Source of the DNA: Alphaproteobacteria bacterium
GTDB taxonomy: Bacteria > Pseudomonadota > Alphaproteobacteria > Puniceispirillales > Puniceispirillaceae
Reading direction: 5' to 3'
NCBI GenBank assembly: GCA_011522945.1
Contig: WTHY01000194.1
Coordinates: 1-14,166, forward strand
DNA length: 14,166 nt
The notes under the pieces: model-generated
Databases searched by the model: none
Seen by the model: only the letters and a program-made list of their open reading frames with translations
Told to the model about the DNA's origin: nothing
Shown: positions 7,167 to 14,166 of the stretch, piece after piece
Position numbering within the stretch: the first letter of the stretch is position 1
Layout: each line of letters begins with the position of its first letter
Translations under genes and position numbers: made by a program

Positions 7167-9503
7167 ATGACAGCTTCACCTGATAGTCAATTGAGCTATC
7201 TTGACCAGCCAAAAGCAAGTCGCTTGAATATCCAATATAAGCCTGATGGTGGTGAAGCGGTATATGAAAATCCTCCTCGCTTCATGTGGCTTCCTGTTGT
7301 TGAAGATGAAGCTGAATATATTTTGCGTGTCTCAACTTCAGATAAATTTGAAGAAGCGAAAACGACAACCTTCACACATATCCCTTTGAATTTTTTCACG
7401 CCTGATATGACATTTGAAGCAGGGACCTATCATTGGAGTTACGCTGTTTGCTCACCTGACACGGGCTTGCCCGTATCTGAATGGAGTAAGGTACGCCAAT
7501 TTTCCATTGCTGATGATATTCCCGAAACTGCTTTACCATCGCGTGAAAACCGCCTTGTAAAGGCTGAACGCGGCCACCCTCGGCTATGGATGACTAAAGA
7601 CAGGCTTTCTGATTTCTGCAAAGAGGTAAAAGCTGACTCTCAAGCTTATACATGGCAGACATTTTACGACAAATCTGTTGCCCCTTGGATGGCGAGGGAT
7701 GTTATGTCTGAGCCAGTCGGCTATCCTAATCATCAGCGTGTTGCGCCTGTTTGGCGCCAAACATATATTGATTGTCAGGAATTGCTGTATGCTATCAGGC
7801 ATCTCGCTATTGGTGGTAAGGTCACAAATGACGCAGAGATGACGCAGCGCGCCAAAGACTGGCTTATAGCGGCGGCAAATTGGGATCCTAACGGAACAAC
7901 ATCACGTGCTTATACAGATGAATGGGCATTTCGCGTTAACCTTGCGCTCGCATGGGGTTATGATTGGCTCTATGACGAGCTAGATGAAACAGAAAAACGC
8001 AAAGTCGGTGAGGCGCTTCGTGTGCGTACTGCTGAAACAGCAACCCATATTATGCGCCACGCAAATATTCATCTATTTCCTTTTGATAGCCATGCGGTGC
8101 GCGCTGTCTCGGCAGTGCTGATACCGTCCGCTATTGCGCTTCTTGATGAGGCACCGGAGGCGGAAGAATGGCTGCATTATGGGATAGAATTTCTATCAAC
8201 AGTCTATACGCCTTGGGGTGATATGGATGGTGGCTGGGCAGAAGGGCCGCATTATTGGATGACAGGGATGGCCTATCTTATTGATGCGGCCAACCTTTTG
8301 AAAGGCTATACAGGCATCGATCTTTATAAGCGTCCATTTTTCCAAAAAACGGGTGATTTTCCACTTTATACTAAAGCCCCTAACACACGCCGTGCAACCT
8401 TTGGCGATGACAGCACCATGGGCGATTTGCCGGCAGTAAAGATTGGCTATAATCTTCGCCAATTTGCAGGTGTAACAGGCAATGGTGCTAACCAATGGTA
8501 TTATGATGAGATTAAGCGCACAAATCCTGGCACAGAGATGGCTTTTTATAATTGGGGCTGGTGGGATTTTAATTTTGATGAGCTAGTTTATCGCACTGAT
8601 TTCCCAATCATCAAAGCAGTGCCACCATCTGAAGATGAAGCACTTCGTTGGTTTCGGGGTACTGGCTGGGTTGCCATACAGCAGCATATGGATGACCAAG
8701 ATAAACATATTCAATTTGTTATGAAATCCTCATCTTATGGTTCAATAAGCCATAGTCATGGCGACCAAAATGCCTTTTGTCTTGCAGCTTATGGTGAAGA
8801 TTTAGCCATTCAATCTGGTTATTACGTCGCTTTTAACAGCACCATGCACCAGAATTGGCGCAAACAAACCATTTCTAAAAATGCGATTTTAATAAATGGC
8901 AAAGGCCAATATGCAGGCCGCAATAAAGCGATGCAAATGCAGTCAGTTGGTAAAATAGATATTGCTGAGACAAGAGACGATCATATCTACATCAAGGGAG
9001 ATGCCACAGCGGCTTATGCGATTGAGTCGCCTGAGGTCGAGAGCGTGACACGTGAAGTATATTTCTTCAATAATAGCTTTTTTGTCTTTGTTGATTCGAT
9101 AGATGCAAGTGCGCCTGTTGAAATTGATTGGCGCATTCATGCTAATAATCGTTATCAAATCGCCAAATCCTCCTTCCGCAATATTGGCGAGAGGGCTGGT
9201 TTTTATGGTGAAATATTGTGGTCTGAAAGTGGGCCAGCAGAAATTTCACAAGATACCAGCTTCGCCGATGTTGATATGGCTGAAATTGAGGGTCTGCCTA
9301 TCAGTACTTGTTTGACTGCTAAATTTCAAAAGGCCGAACGTCACCGCATCGTAACTTTGCTTGTGCCTTATCCAAAGGATAATCCTAAGCGCATTTTCCA
9401 TTTTGTTGATGATCAGGGGTATGACGCTGACTTGTATTTTACAGACGCTGAGGAAAACACATTCAAAGTTGTAGTTAAGAAATTAGCTGGCACAAATATC
9501 TAA
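7167..9503 (+). CDS. PL15-type exo-oligoalginate lyase, heparinase II/III-like, cytoplasmic
   Basis: Predicted to cleave alginate oligosaccharides by beta-elimination, releasing unsaturated uronate monomers. The 778 residues match Agrobacterium Atu3025 (PL15, ~776 aa) throughout: an N-terminal beta domain (ENPPRFMWLP, 35-44), a central alpha-barrel and a C-terminal heparinase II/III-like beta-sandwich with SHSHGDQNAF (528-537). His309 (DSHAVR) and Tyr363 (GPHYWMTG) correspond to the catalytic His311 and Tyr365 of Atu3025, and the Trp-rich YNWGWWD at 461-467 to its substrate-recognition Trp467. There is no signal peptide, so it acts after import. The frame opens at an ATG at 7116, but that codon lies inside the upstream hairpin; the ATG at 7167 has AGAGG eight bases upstream and gives the family's length. 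It lies between the importer genes and the DEH-processing genes. Confidence 0.92.
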   Translation: MTASPDSQLSYLDQPKASRLNIQYKPDGGEAVYENPPRFMWLPVVEDEAEYILRVSTSDKFEEAKTTTFTHIPLNFFTPDMTFEAGTYHWSYAVCSPDTGLPVSEWSKVRQFSIADDIPETALPSRENRLVKAERGHPRLWMTKDRLSDFCKEVKADSQAYTWQTFYDKSVAPWMARDVMSEPVGYPNHQRVAPVWRQTYIDCQELLYAIRHLAIGGKVTNDAEMTQRAKDWLIAAANWDPNGTTSRAYTDEWAFRVNLALAWGYDWLYDELDETEKRKVGEALRVRTAETATHIMRHANIHLFPFDSHAVRAVSAVLIPSAIALLDEAPEAEEWLHYGIEFLSTVYTPWGDMDGGWAEGPHYWMTGMAYLIDAANLLKGYTGIDLYKRPFFQKTGDFPLYTKAPNTRRATFGDDSTMGDLPAVKIGYNLRQFAGVTGNGANQWYYDEIKRTNPGTEMAFYNWGWWDFNFDELVYRTDFPIIKAVPPSEDEALRWFRGTGWVAIQQHMDDQDKHIQFVMKSSSYGSISHSHGDQNAFCLAAYGEDLAIQSGYYVAFNSTMHQNWRKQTISKNAILINGKGQYAGRNKAMQMQSVGKIDIAETRDDHIYIKGDATAAYAIESPEVESVTREVYFFNNSFFVFVDSIDASAPVEIDWRIHANNRYQIAKSSFRNIGERAGFYGEILWSESGPAEISQDTSFADVDMAEIEGLPISTCLTAKFQKAERHRIVTLLVPYPKDNPKRIFHFVDDQGYDADLYFTDAEENTFKVVVKKLAGTNI

Positions 9504-9549
9504 GCTGAAAAAACCAATATAGTGAGACAGAGTAAAAGAGGTAAAAACA

Positions 9550-10293
9550 ATGAAACTACAAGGTAAAACCGCCATTGTGACAGGCGCAGGACGCGATATC
9601 GGTCGTGCGGCCGCTGTTAAGCTCGCCTCAGAGGGTGCTAATATTGTCTTTAATTATTTTCAAAGTGCTACAGGCGCAGAGCAAACAATCGCTGATATTG
9701 AAGCTGTTGGCGGCAAAGCCATTGCTGTGCAAGGTGATTTGAACAAGCAAGAAGACGTACAAAAACTCGTAAATACAGCAATGGACAATTTTGGTTCAAT
9801 TGATGTGCTTGTGAATAATTCAGGTGGCCTTGTATCTCGTAAAAAAATTGCTGAGATGGATTTAGCGCATTGGCAAACTGTTATGGATTTGAACTTAACA
9901 AGCATCTTTTTAGTGACGAACGCTGTTCTCCAGCACATGAAAAGCGGCACGATTGTCAATATGGCAAGTCAAGCCGGACGCGATGGCGGCGGCCCAGGCG
10001 CTGTGCCTTATGCGACCTCAAAAGGGGCTGTGATGACTATGACACGTGGTCTTGCCAAAGAGCTTGGGCCTGATATTCGTGTAAATGCCCTTTGTGCGGG
10101 TATGATTGATACAGATTTCCATAATGTGCATACACCTGATGCAGCGCGGAAAGGTTTTGAAGCTGCTGCGCCAGTGAAACGTCAAGGCACAACAGATGAT
10201 GCAGCCAATCTCATTATGTTCCTTTCCTGTGATGATTCAGCCTTTTTAACTGGTACAAACATTGATATTAACGGCGGCATGCTGTTTTCTTAA
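9550..10293 (+). CDS. SDR-family oxidoreductase, probable DEH reductase
   Basis: A classical short-chain dehydrogenase/reductase of 247 residues. The nucleotide-binding motif TGAGRDIG is at 11-18, NNSG at 89-92 (serine replacing the usual alanine) and the catalytic set is Asn115, Ser140, Tyr154 and Lys158. The strand that usually ends in Asp in NAD-dependent enzymes reads IVFNYFQS (32-39), with no acidic residue, which hints at NADP(H). NNSGGLVSR and RDGGGPGAVPYATSK resemble the matching parts of the Sphingomonas A1 DEH reductase A1-R. With a PL15 lyase upstream and a KdgF cupin downstream, the likely reaction is DEH to 2-keto-3-deoxygluconate. An AGAGG ribosome site lies 8 bases before the ATG. 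SDR membership is certain; the substrate is inferred from context and these short similarities. Confidence 0.85.
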   Translation: MKLQGKTAIVTGAGRDIGRAAAVKLASEGANIVFNYFQSATGAEQTIADIEAVGGKAIAVQGDLNKQEDVQKLVNTAMDNFGSIDVLVNNSGGLVSRKKIAEMDLAHWQTVMDLNLTSIFLVTNAVLQHMKSGTIVNMASQAGRDGGGPGAVPYATSKGAVMTMTRGLAKELGPDIRVNALCAGMIDTDFHNVHTPDAARKGFEAAAPVKRQGTTDDAANLIMFLSCDDSAFLTGTNIDINGGMLFS

Positions 10294-10314
10294 GCTAAAA
10301 AGAAAGGATAACCC

Positions 10315-10629
10315 ATGTCTGATTTTCCAATAGTATCAACAGGTGAGAATGTTTCTCGGCAAGTACTTTCGGATCATAGTGATTTAATGGTAGTCGCATT
10401 CCGCTTTACCAAGGAAGGTGCGATTGGTGCATTGCATAATCACCCCCATATTCAATCGACTTATGTTGAAAGTGGTCGGTTTCGTTTCACACTTGGCGAT
10501 GAAGAACGTGAAGTAGGACCAGGTGATAGTTTTGTTATTCCTTCTGAACTGACACATGGCTGTGTCTGTCTTGAGCCTGGCACACTAATTGATTGCTTCA
10601 CACCAAGACGAGATGACTTCTTGGAATAG
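10315..10629 (+). CDS. kdgF: KdgF-type cupin, unsaturated-uronate ring-opening enzyme
   Basis: A single-domain cupin of 104 residues, close to the usual KdgF length (~110). The metal site is visible as HNHPHIQ (41-47) in cupin motif 1 and His81 (ELTHGCV) in motif 2; Gly70-Asp71-Ser72 is the PGDSF turn between them. The C-terminus has LIDCFTPRRDDFL, where Asp93 and Phe95 match the DxF pair that KdgF uses in catalysis. KdgF converts 4,5-unsaturated uronate monomers from pectin or alginate lyases into linear ketouronate (DEH for alginate), which otherwise forms slowly on its own. The gene follows the SDR by 21 bases with an AAAGGA ribosome site and appears to be the last of the operon. Confidence 0.88.
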   Translation: MSDFPIVSTGENVSRQVLSDHSDLMVVAFRFTKEGAIGALHNHPHIQSTYVESGRFRFTLGDEEREVGPGDSFVIPSELTHGCVCLEPGTLIDCFTPRRDDFLE

Positions 10630-10654
10630 GTACGAGGCTTATGGGTGTATGGAA

Positions 10655-10682
10655 CATTACTTTTTACTGGAAAAAAGCAATG
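10655..10682. terminator. Weak AT-rich hairpin between convergent genes
   Basis: CATTACTTTTT (10655-10665) pairs with AAAAAAGCAATG (10671-10682) with one A-C mismatch and a 5-6 base loop; ATGGG at 10641 and CCCAT at 10683 could extend it past a 9-base bulge. It lies 25 bases after the cupin stop in the space shared with the convergent exporter gene, so a bidirectional terminator role is possible. There is no clear T-tract beyond the stem on either strand, so the call is weak. Confidence 0.3.
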
Positions 10683-10767
10683 CCCATCAATTTGTTTAGC
10701 GCGGACCATGGCCATGCACTGAGCAAGGTTAAAGGTTAAGGTACACAACCCAGACATGATAGTAGCA

Positions 10768-12615
10768 TCAACTGGTTTTGATAAATCCGCCTGATTGGCG
10801 TTCCCAGAATTTCGCATAAAGCCCGCCAGCTTTCAGTAATTTATCATGTGTGCCTTGCTCTACAATTTTGCCATCATCCAGAACAATAATCCTATCCATT
10901 TTAACGATGGTTGAAAGACGATGCGCAATCGCAATGACGGTCTTTTCTTTCATGATTTCATTCAAGCTTTCTTGAATGGCTGATTCCAACTCACTATCAA
11001 GAGCAGATGTCGCTTCATCAAGAATTAGGATAGGGGCATTTTTTAAAAAGACCCGTGCCAAGGCAATTCTCTGACGCTGACCGCCGGATAATTTAATGCC
11101 GCGCTCTCCTACATGCGCATTATAGCCTTTTCGTCCCTTAGAATCCTCCAATGCCATAATGAAATCATGTGCTTGTGCCTTTTTGGCAACAGCTATCAAT
11201 TCATCTTCGCTGACATCCTGAAAGCCAAGTAGGATATTGTCGCGTACAGAACGATTTAGCAGGGCAGCTTGTTGTGCCACCATGCCTATGGATTGATGAA
11301 GGCTATTTTGATCGACAATACTGATATCTTGATTGTCAATTTTGATGGTGCCGTTTTCGGCTGCAAAAAACCGTAGGAGCAAATTAACAAGCGTGGATTT
11401 ACCTGCACCAGAGCGACCAACTACGCCTATTTTTTCTCCTGCTTTAATAGTCAAAGACACGCCATCTAACCCACCTTTTTGAACACCATAATGATGAGAT
11501 AAATCAGTGATTGTGATATCGCCCTTATTAACTCTAAGGACTGGGGCATCATCTTTTTGCGGAATGGTTATAGGCTGGCCAATCGTGCGTAATGCCTCAC
11601 GCAAAGACCCTACGCGCATAAAGGTCCAACGGCATGAATCAAAAATCCAATCAGCAATTGTGGTAATACGCAAGGATAAGGCAATCGTCGAAGATACCAG
11701 GCCAATTGTTACCGCCTCCATTGACCACAACCAAATGCCATAGCCAATAAATCCAACCAATATAACGGCCTCGAGAGCTATCAATATTGTATGGGTGCCA
11801 ATACCTAATTTGCGCGCAGCGAATAATGTTTGTCTGGTGTCTTCCAGTCTCATGCGCTGTTCATTCATAATGTAATCACGCGGCGCAAAAAGCTTTATCG
11901 TGTCAAAGTTCGAAAAATTATCAACAACTGTGCCGAGTAATGCTGACTTAGCAGAGGTGAAATCATGCCATGTATTTATCATGCGTGGCACCACGAAAAT
12001 CACAACAGCGATATAAAGACCAAGCCAAATTAACAAAGGCACAATAAGCCAGATATTCGTTTGTGATAGCAGCAATATAACCCCAATCAAATAGACAAAA
12101 CCAAAAGCTACCACATTCAATACGACATGAATGGAATCTGATACGTGATTGCCAATATCTACAAGCCGGCCAGAGGTACGACCGCTTAGATCTTCTTGAA
12201 ACCAACCAACAGATTGACGTGATAAATGATCATAAGCGCGCCATCTAACAAGCGTTGCTGAATTACACTGAAACGCAATATCATTCATTGCCATAACGAG
12301 AAAATGCAGCAAGGGGCGTAAAAACATGATGATAGCCGCTGCAATTGCAAAATTAAGCCCTTCTTTTTGCCATATCTCTTGGGGTGAATGCTCTGTTAAC
12401 AAATCAATGATCTGTCCCGCATATTGAATGAGCCAAACTTCTATCGAGGCAGCTAAAATCGTGCAGATGACACTGCCAATAATAATGGCGCGCAGCGGCT
12501 TTAAATGAGATTTCATGTAAGGCCATATTTCACGAGAAGGCGGCGTATCAGACAATTGATAAGGCTGGCCTAATTCTAAAAAGAAAGTGGCTATTTTTTT
12601 ATAAAGTAAAGACAT
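10768..12615 (-). CDS. ABC exporter, fused membrane and ATPase domains (MsbA/MDR type)
   Basis: A 615-residue half-transporter that should work as a homodimer in the inner membrane. Residues ~40-340 form the six-helix exporter domain; the rest is the ATPase, with Walker A GRSGAGKST near 400-408, Q-loop AQQ near 448, LSGGQ near 509-513, Walker B ILILDEATSALD near 529-540 and the switch His in AIAHRLST near 565. Helix segments are seen near 44-62, 90-110, 165-186, 188-210 and 276-298. The open frame extends one codon upstream to TTG at 12618, but ATG at 12615 is the simpler start; neither has a visible ribosome site. Exporters of this class move lipids, drugs or peptides; nothing here tells which. 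It points toward the alginate operon and is a separate transcription unit. Confidence 0.9.
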   Translation of the reverse strand: MSLLYKKIATFFLELGQPYQLSDTPPSREIWPYMKSHLKPLRAIIIGSVICTILAASIEVWLIQYAGQIIDLLTEHSPQEIWQKEGLNFAIAAAIIMFLRPLLHFLVMAMNDIAFQCNSATLVRWRAYDHLSRQSVGWFQEDLSGRTSGRLVDIGNHVSDSIHVVLNVVAFGFVYLIGVILLLSQTNIWLIVPLLIWLGLYIAVVIFVVPRMINTWHDFTSAKSALLGTVVDNFSNFDTIKLFAPRDYIMNEQRMRLEDTRQTLFAARKLGIGTHTILIALEAVILVGFIGYGIWLWSMEAVTIGLVSSTIALSLRITTIADWIFDSCRWTFMRVGSLREALRTIGQPITIPQKDDAPVLRVNKGDITITDLSHHYGVQKGGLDGVSLTIKAGEKIGVVGRSGAGKSTLVNLLLRFFAAENGTIKIDNQDISIVDQNSLHQSIGMVAQQAALLNRSVRDNILLGFQDVSEDELIAVAKKAQAHDFIMALEDSKGRKGYNAHVGERGIKLSGGQRQRIALARVFLKNAPILILDEATSALDSELESAIQESLNEIMKEKTVIAIAHRLSTIVKMDRIIVLDDGKIVEQGTHDKLLKAGGLYAKFWERQSGGFIKTS

Positions 12616-12618
12616 CAA

Positions 12619-12838
12619 TTATTCATTTTAAACTATTGAAATTAGTAATTTTTATGTAATCTCTGTAGTGTTTTCTGAGTTCCTAATTATAGAGAATTCA
12701 CATATAAAAAGCAAATTTAGCTGGCTCGAAGGAACAAGATTGTTTCGCGTCCAATGCTCTGCCGAATTGGCTTGATGAAGGGCACAATAATCAATAAGCT
12801 GAAAGATGATTAACGCCCGTGTTAAAGAGATTTATGAT
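12619..12838. promoter_or_regulatory. Divergent promoter region of exporter and RraA-like/ManD unit
   Basis: This stretch separates the minus-strand exporter from the plus-strand RraA-like gene. It is AT-rich near the exporter. It carries a TTCCTA / TATAAA pair with 17-base spacing (box at about 12702-12707) that could be a weak plus-strand promoter, and a near-perfect palindrome listed separately. The 14-base palindrome seen before the importer operon does not recur here, so control may differ. Confidence 0.35.
12731..12746. promoter_or_regulatory. Near-perfect 16-bp palindrome GGAACAA-GA-TTGTTTC
   Basis: Two 7-base arms around a GA centre with a single mismatch (perfect over the inner 5+5 bases AACAA/TTGTT). 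It lies about 95 bases upstream of the chosen RraA-like start, downstream of a possible -10 box, a position that would suit a repressor of the LacI or GntR kind. The binding protein is unknown. Confidence 0.3.
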
Positions 12839-13585
12839 ATGACAAGTGACGTGAAAATCGTTTCAATTGATATTTTGAAAACAGTCTCAGTAGCGACTTT
12901 AGCAACAGCGCTTTTTAAACGCGGTTTGCGTAACCAAACCATTCAAAATGTTAGACCAGTCAGGGCGGACCACAATTTACCGCCAATGTCAAATCAGCAG
13001 AACATGGTCGGGCCAGCTTTTACATTGCGTTATATTCCTGCGCGAGAAGATCGTAACACCCTTGCTGAATTTAAGAACCCAGATCATCCTCAAAGACAAG
13101 CCATAGAGCAATGTCCAGAAGGCCATGTGCTGGTTATGGATAGCCGCAAAGACGCTAGGGCCGCCTCTGCGGGCGATATTTTGATAACGCGTCTTATGAT
13201 GCGGGGTGGAGCTGGTGTTGTAACTGATGGTGGCTTTCGTGATTCAGACAAAATAGCCCAGCTTGATATGCCTGCTTATCATCATCGCCCCTCTAGCCCG
13301 ACAAATCTGACGCTTCATGAAGCCTTTGATATAAATGTGCCTATTGGATGTGGTGACGTAGCTGTTTTTCCCGGAGATTATGTGGTGGGCGATCAAGATA
13401 GTGTGATTATTCTGCCTGCTGCGCTTGTCGATGAGATTGCACAAGAAGCGCATGAGATGACGGTTTTTGAAGATTTTGTCCATGAACAGGTGCGAGAGGG
13501 GAAGACTATTATCGGTCTATATCCCTGTACCTTAGAGGAAAACCGCTTGGCTTTTGAGGTGTGGCGCAAAGAAAATAATAGGTGA
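12839..13585 (+). CDS. RraA-like protein, possible class II pyruvate aldolase for a sugar acid
   Basis: A 248-residue protein of the RraA/HMG-CHA aldolase superfamily. The family opening KTVSVATLATALFKRGLRN, the MVGPAFTLRYIPAR run, the loop GDIL (Gly112-Asp113) and the signature TDGGFRD (129-135) are all present. The Arg134-Asp135 pair is what HMG/CHA-type aldolases use for substrate and metal binding. Relatives of this length are often labelled regulator of RNase E activity, but the aldolase-like residues and a mannonate dehydratase 10 bases downstream make a sugar-acid enzyme more likely. An ATG at 12806 is also in frame; 12839 is preferred because it has an AAGAGA-like ribosome site and the normal family N-terminus. 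The true substrate is unknown. Family call is firm; function is inference. Confidence 0.75.
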   Translation: MTSDVKIVSIDILKTVSVATLATALFKRGLRNQTIQNVRPVRADHNLPPMSNQQNMVGPAFTLRYIPAREDRNTLAEFKNPDHPQRQAIEQCPEGHVLVMDSRKDARAASAGDILITRLMMRGGAGVVTDGGFRDSDKIAQLDMPAYHHRPSSPTNLTLHEAFDINVPIGCGDVAVFPGDYVVGDQDSVIILPAALVDEIAQEAHEMTVFEDFVHEQVREGKTIIGLYPCTLEENRLAFEVWRKENNR

Positions 13586-13595
13586 TAGGCGGATT

Positions 13596-14166
13596 ATGAA
13601 AATCACAGATGCGAAGGTCTTTGTTGGCGGACCTGGAAAAAATTATGTAACGTTAAAAATTTACACTGACCAAGGTATCTATGGCCTTGGTGATGCCACA
13701 TTGAATAACCGTGAGACATTGCCTGCTATTTATTTAACAGATTATATTATCCCCAATCTTATCGGCAAGGATCCGCGCAATAGCGAAGATATCTGGCAGT
13801 TTTTATATCGAGGTGCCTATTTCAGAAGAGGACCTATTGCAATGGCTGCATTTGGCGCTGTCGACATGGCCTTATGGGATATTAAAGCCAAATTAGCCAA
13901 TATGCCTCTCTATCAACTATTTGGCGGTAAAAGCAGAGACTCTGCGTTGGTTTATGCTCATGCGACAGGCTCTGATCTTGAACAATTATTTGATAATATC
14001 GCCTATTACAAAGAACAAGGCTATAAGGCCGTGCGCGTGCAATGTGGCATACCAGATATGCCAACAAAGGGATATGGCGTGCGTGAAGATGATAATAGTC
14101 AATCTGATTTCATTACTGATTTCAGCGGCATAAAACCAAAAATTGAGATTTGGGATACAGATCGTT
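13596..14166 (+). CDS. manD: D-mannonate dehydratase, ManD/RspA type (5' part, cut by window end)
   Basis: The frame is open from ATG 13596 to the window end, giving about 190 residues of an enzyme usually near 400. It has the enolase-superfamily N-terminal capping domain: MKITDAKVFVGGPGKNYV, GLGDATLNNRE (31-41), YRGAYFRRGP near 70-79 and the AAFGAVDMALWDIKAK segment that begins the barrel. YAHATGSDLE and YKAVRVQCGIPDM are characteristic of the ManD branch, which removes water from D-mannonate to give 2-keto-3-deoxygluconate. The metal-binding barrel residues lie beyond the window, so activity cannot be confirmed. AGGCGG precedes the ATG and the gap from the RraA-like stop is 10 bases, so the two genes form one operon. 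The product is the same KDG that the alginate route delivers. Confidence 0.88.
   Translation, partial: MKITDAKVFVGGPGKNYVTLKIYTDQGIYGLGDATLNNRETLPAIYLTDYIIPNLIGKDPRNSEDIWQFLYRGAYFRRGPIAMAAFGAVDMALWDIKAKLANMPLYQLFGGKSRDSALVYAHATGSDLEQLFDNIAYYKEQGYKAVRVQCGIPDMPTKGYGVREDDNSQSDFITDFSGIKPKIEIWDTDR

Noticed and set aside
9870..10073. A 67-codon plus-strand frame overlapping the SDR gene
   Set aside because: It is an out-of-frame shadow within a gene whose catalytic residues are all intact.
10707..10716. Perfect palindrome CATGGCCATG between the cupin and exporter genes
   Set aside because: Ten bases is short enough to occur by chance, and its place between convergent gene ends gives no regulatory sense.
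10630..10767. Possible small gene in the 138-base convergent gap
   Set aside because: No frame with a start codon and ribosome site of useful length lies in it; only a weak hairpin was found.
13882..14133. Short frames on both strands near the window end
   Set aside because: They overlap the in-frame ManD coding sequence, which matches its family over all ~190 visible residues.

Overview
The window looks like chromosome from a Gram-negative, AT-rich bacterium, most likely an alphaproteobacterium and plausibly marine. The closest remembered relatives of its key proteins are the alginate importer AlgS-AlgM1-AlgM2-AlgQ of Sphingomonas sp. A1 and the PL15 exo-oligoalginate lyase Atu3025 of Agrobacterium. 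No rRNA, tRNA, CRISPR, insertion sequence or phage gene was seen, and the exact taxon cannot be fixed from the sequence. All homology statements are from memory and motif reading, not a database search.

Layout. (1) 168-2276, minus strand: a GntR/FadR-type repressor (FCD domain) followed 9 bases later by a MATE efflux protein. Bases 1-167 hold nothing recognisable. (2) 2277-2579: a divergent control region with two short perfect palindromes, one overlapping the likely promoter of the next operon. (3) 2580-10629, plus strand: a tight run of ABC importer genes (ATPase, two permeases, periplasmic binding protein), a strong intercistronic hairpin, then a PL15-type oligoalginate lyase, an SDR reductase and a KdgF-type cupin. 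(4) 10768-12615, minus strand and convergent: a type IV ABC exporter (fused membrane and ATPase domains). (5) 12839 to the window end, plus strand: an RraA-like, possibly pyruvate-aldolase-like protein and the first ~190 residues of a ManD-type mannonate dehydratase cut by the window end.

How it fits together. Short alginate oligosaccharides in the periplasm are caught by the AlgQ-like protein and imported by AlgM1M2S. The signal-less PL15 lyase cuts them in the cytoplasm to unsaturated uronate monomers, KdgF speeds ring opening to DEH (4-deoxy-L-erythro-5-hexoseulose uronate), and the SDR reduces DEH to 2-keto-3-deoxygluconate (KDG). ManD would make the same KDG from D-mannonate, so the second plus-strand unit joins at this intermediate. 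KDG kinase, KDPG aldolase, an outer-membrane porin and an endo-lyase for polymer are not in the window. The GntR protein is the obvious candidate to control the importer operon.

The core is a recognisable alginate-oligomer utilisation locus rather than a wholly new system. The less expected parts are the exporter tied to the regulator, the hairpin and codon bias that set the binding protein apart, and the RraA-like protein paired with ManD.
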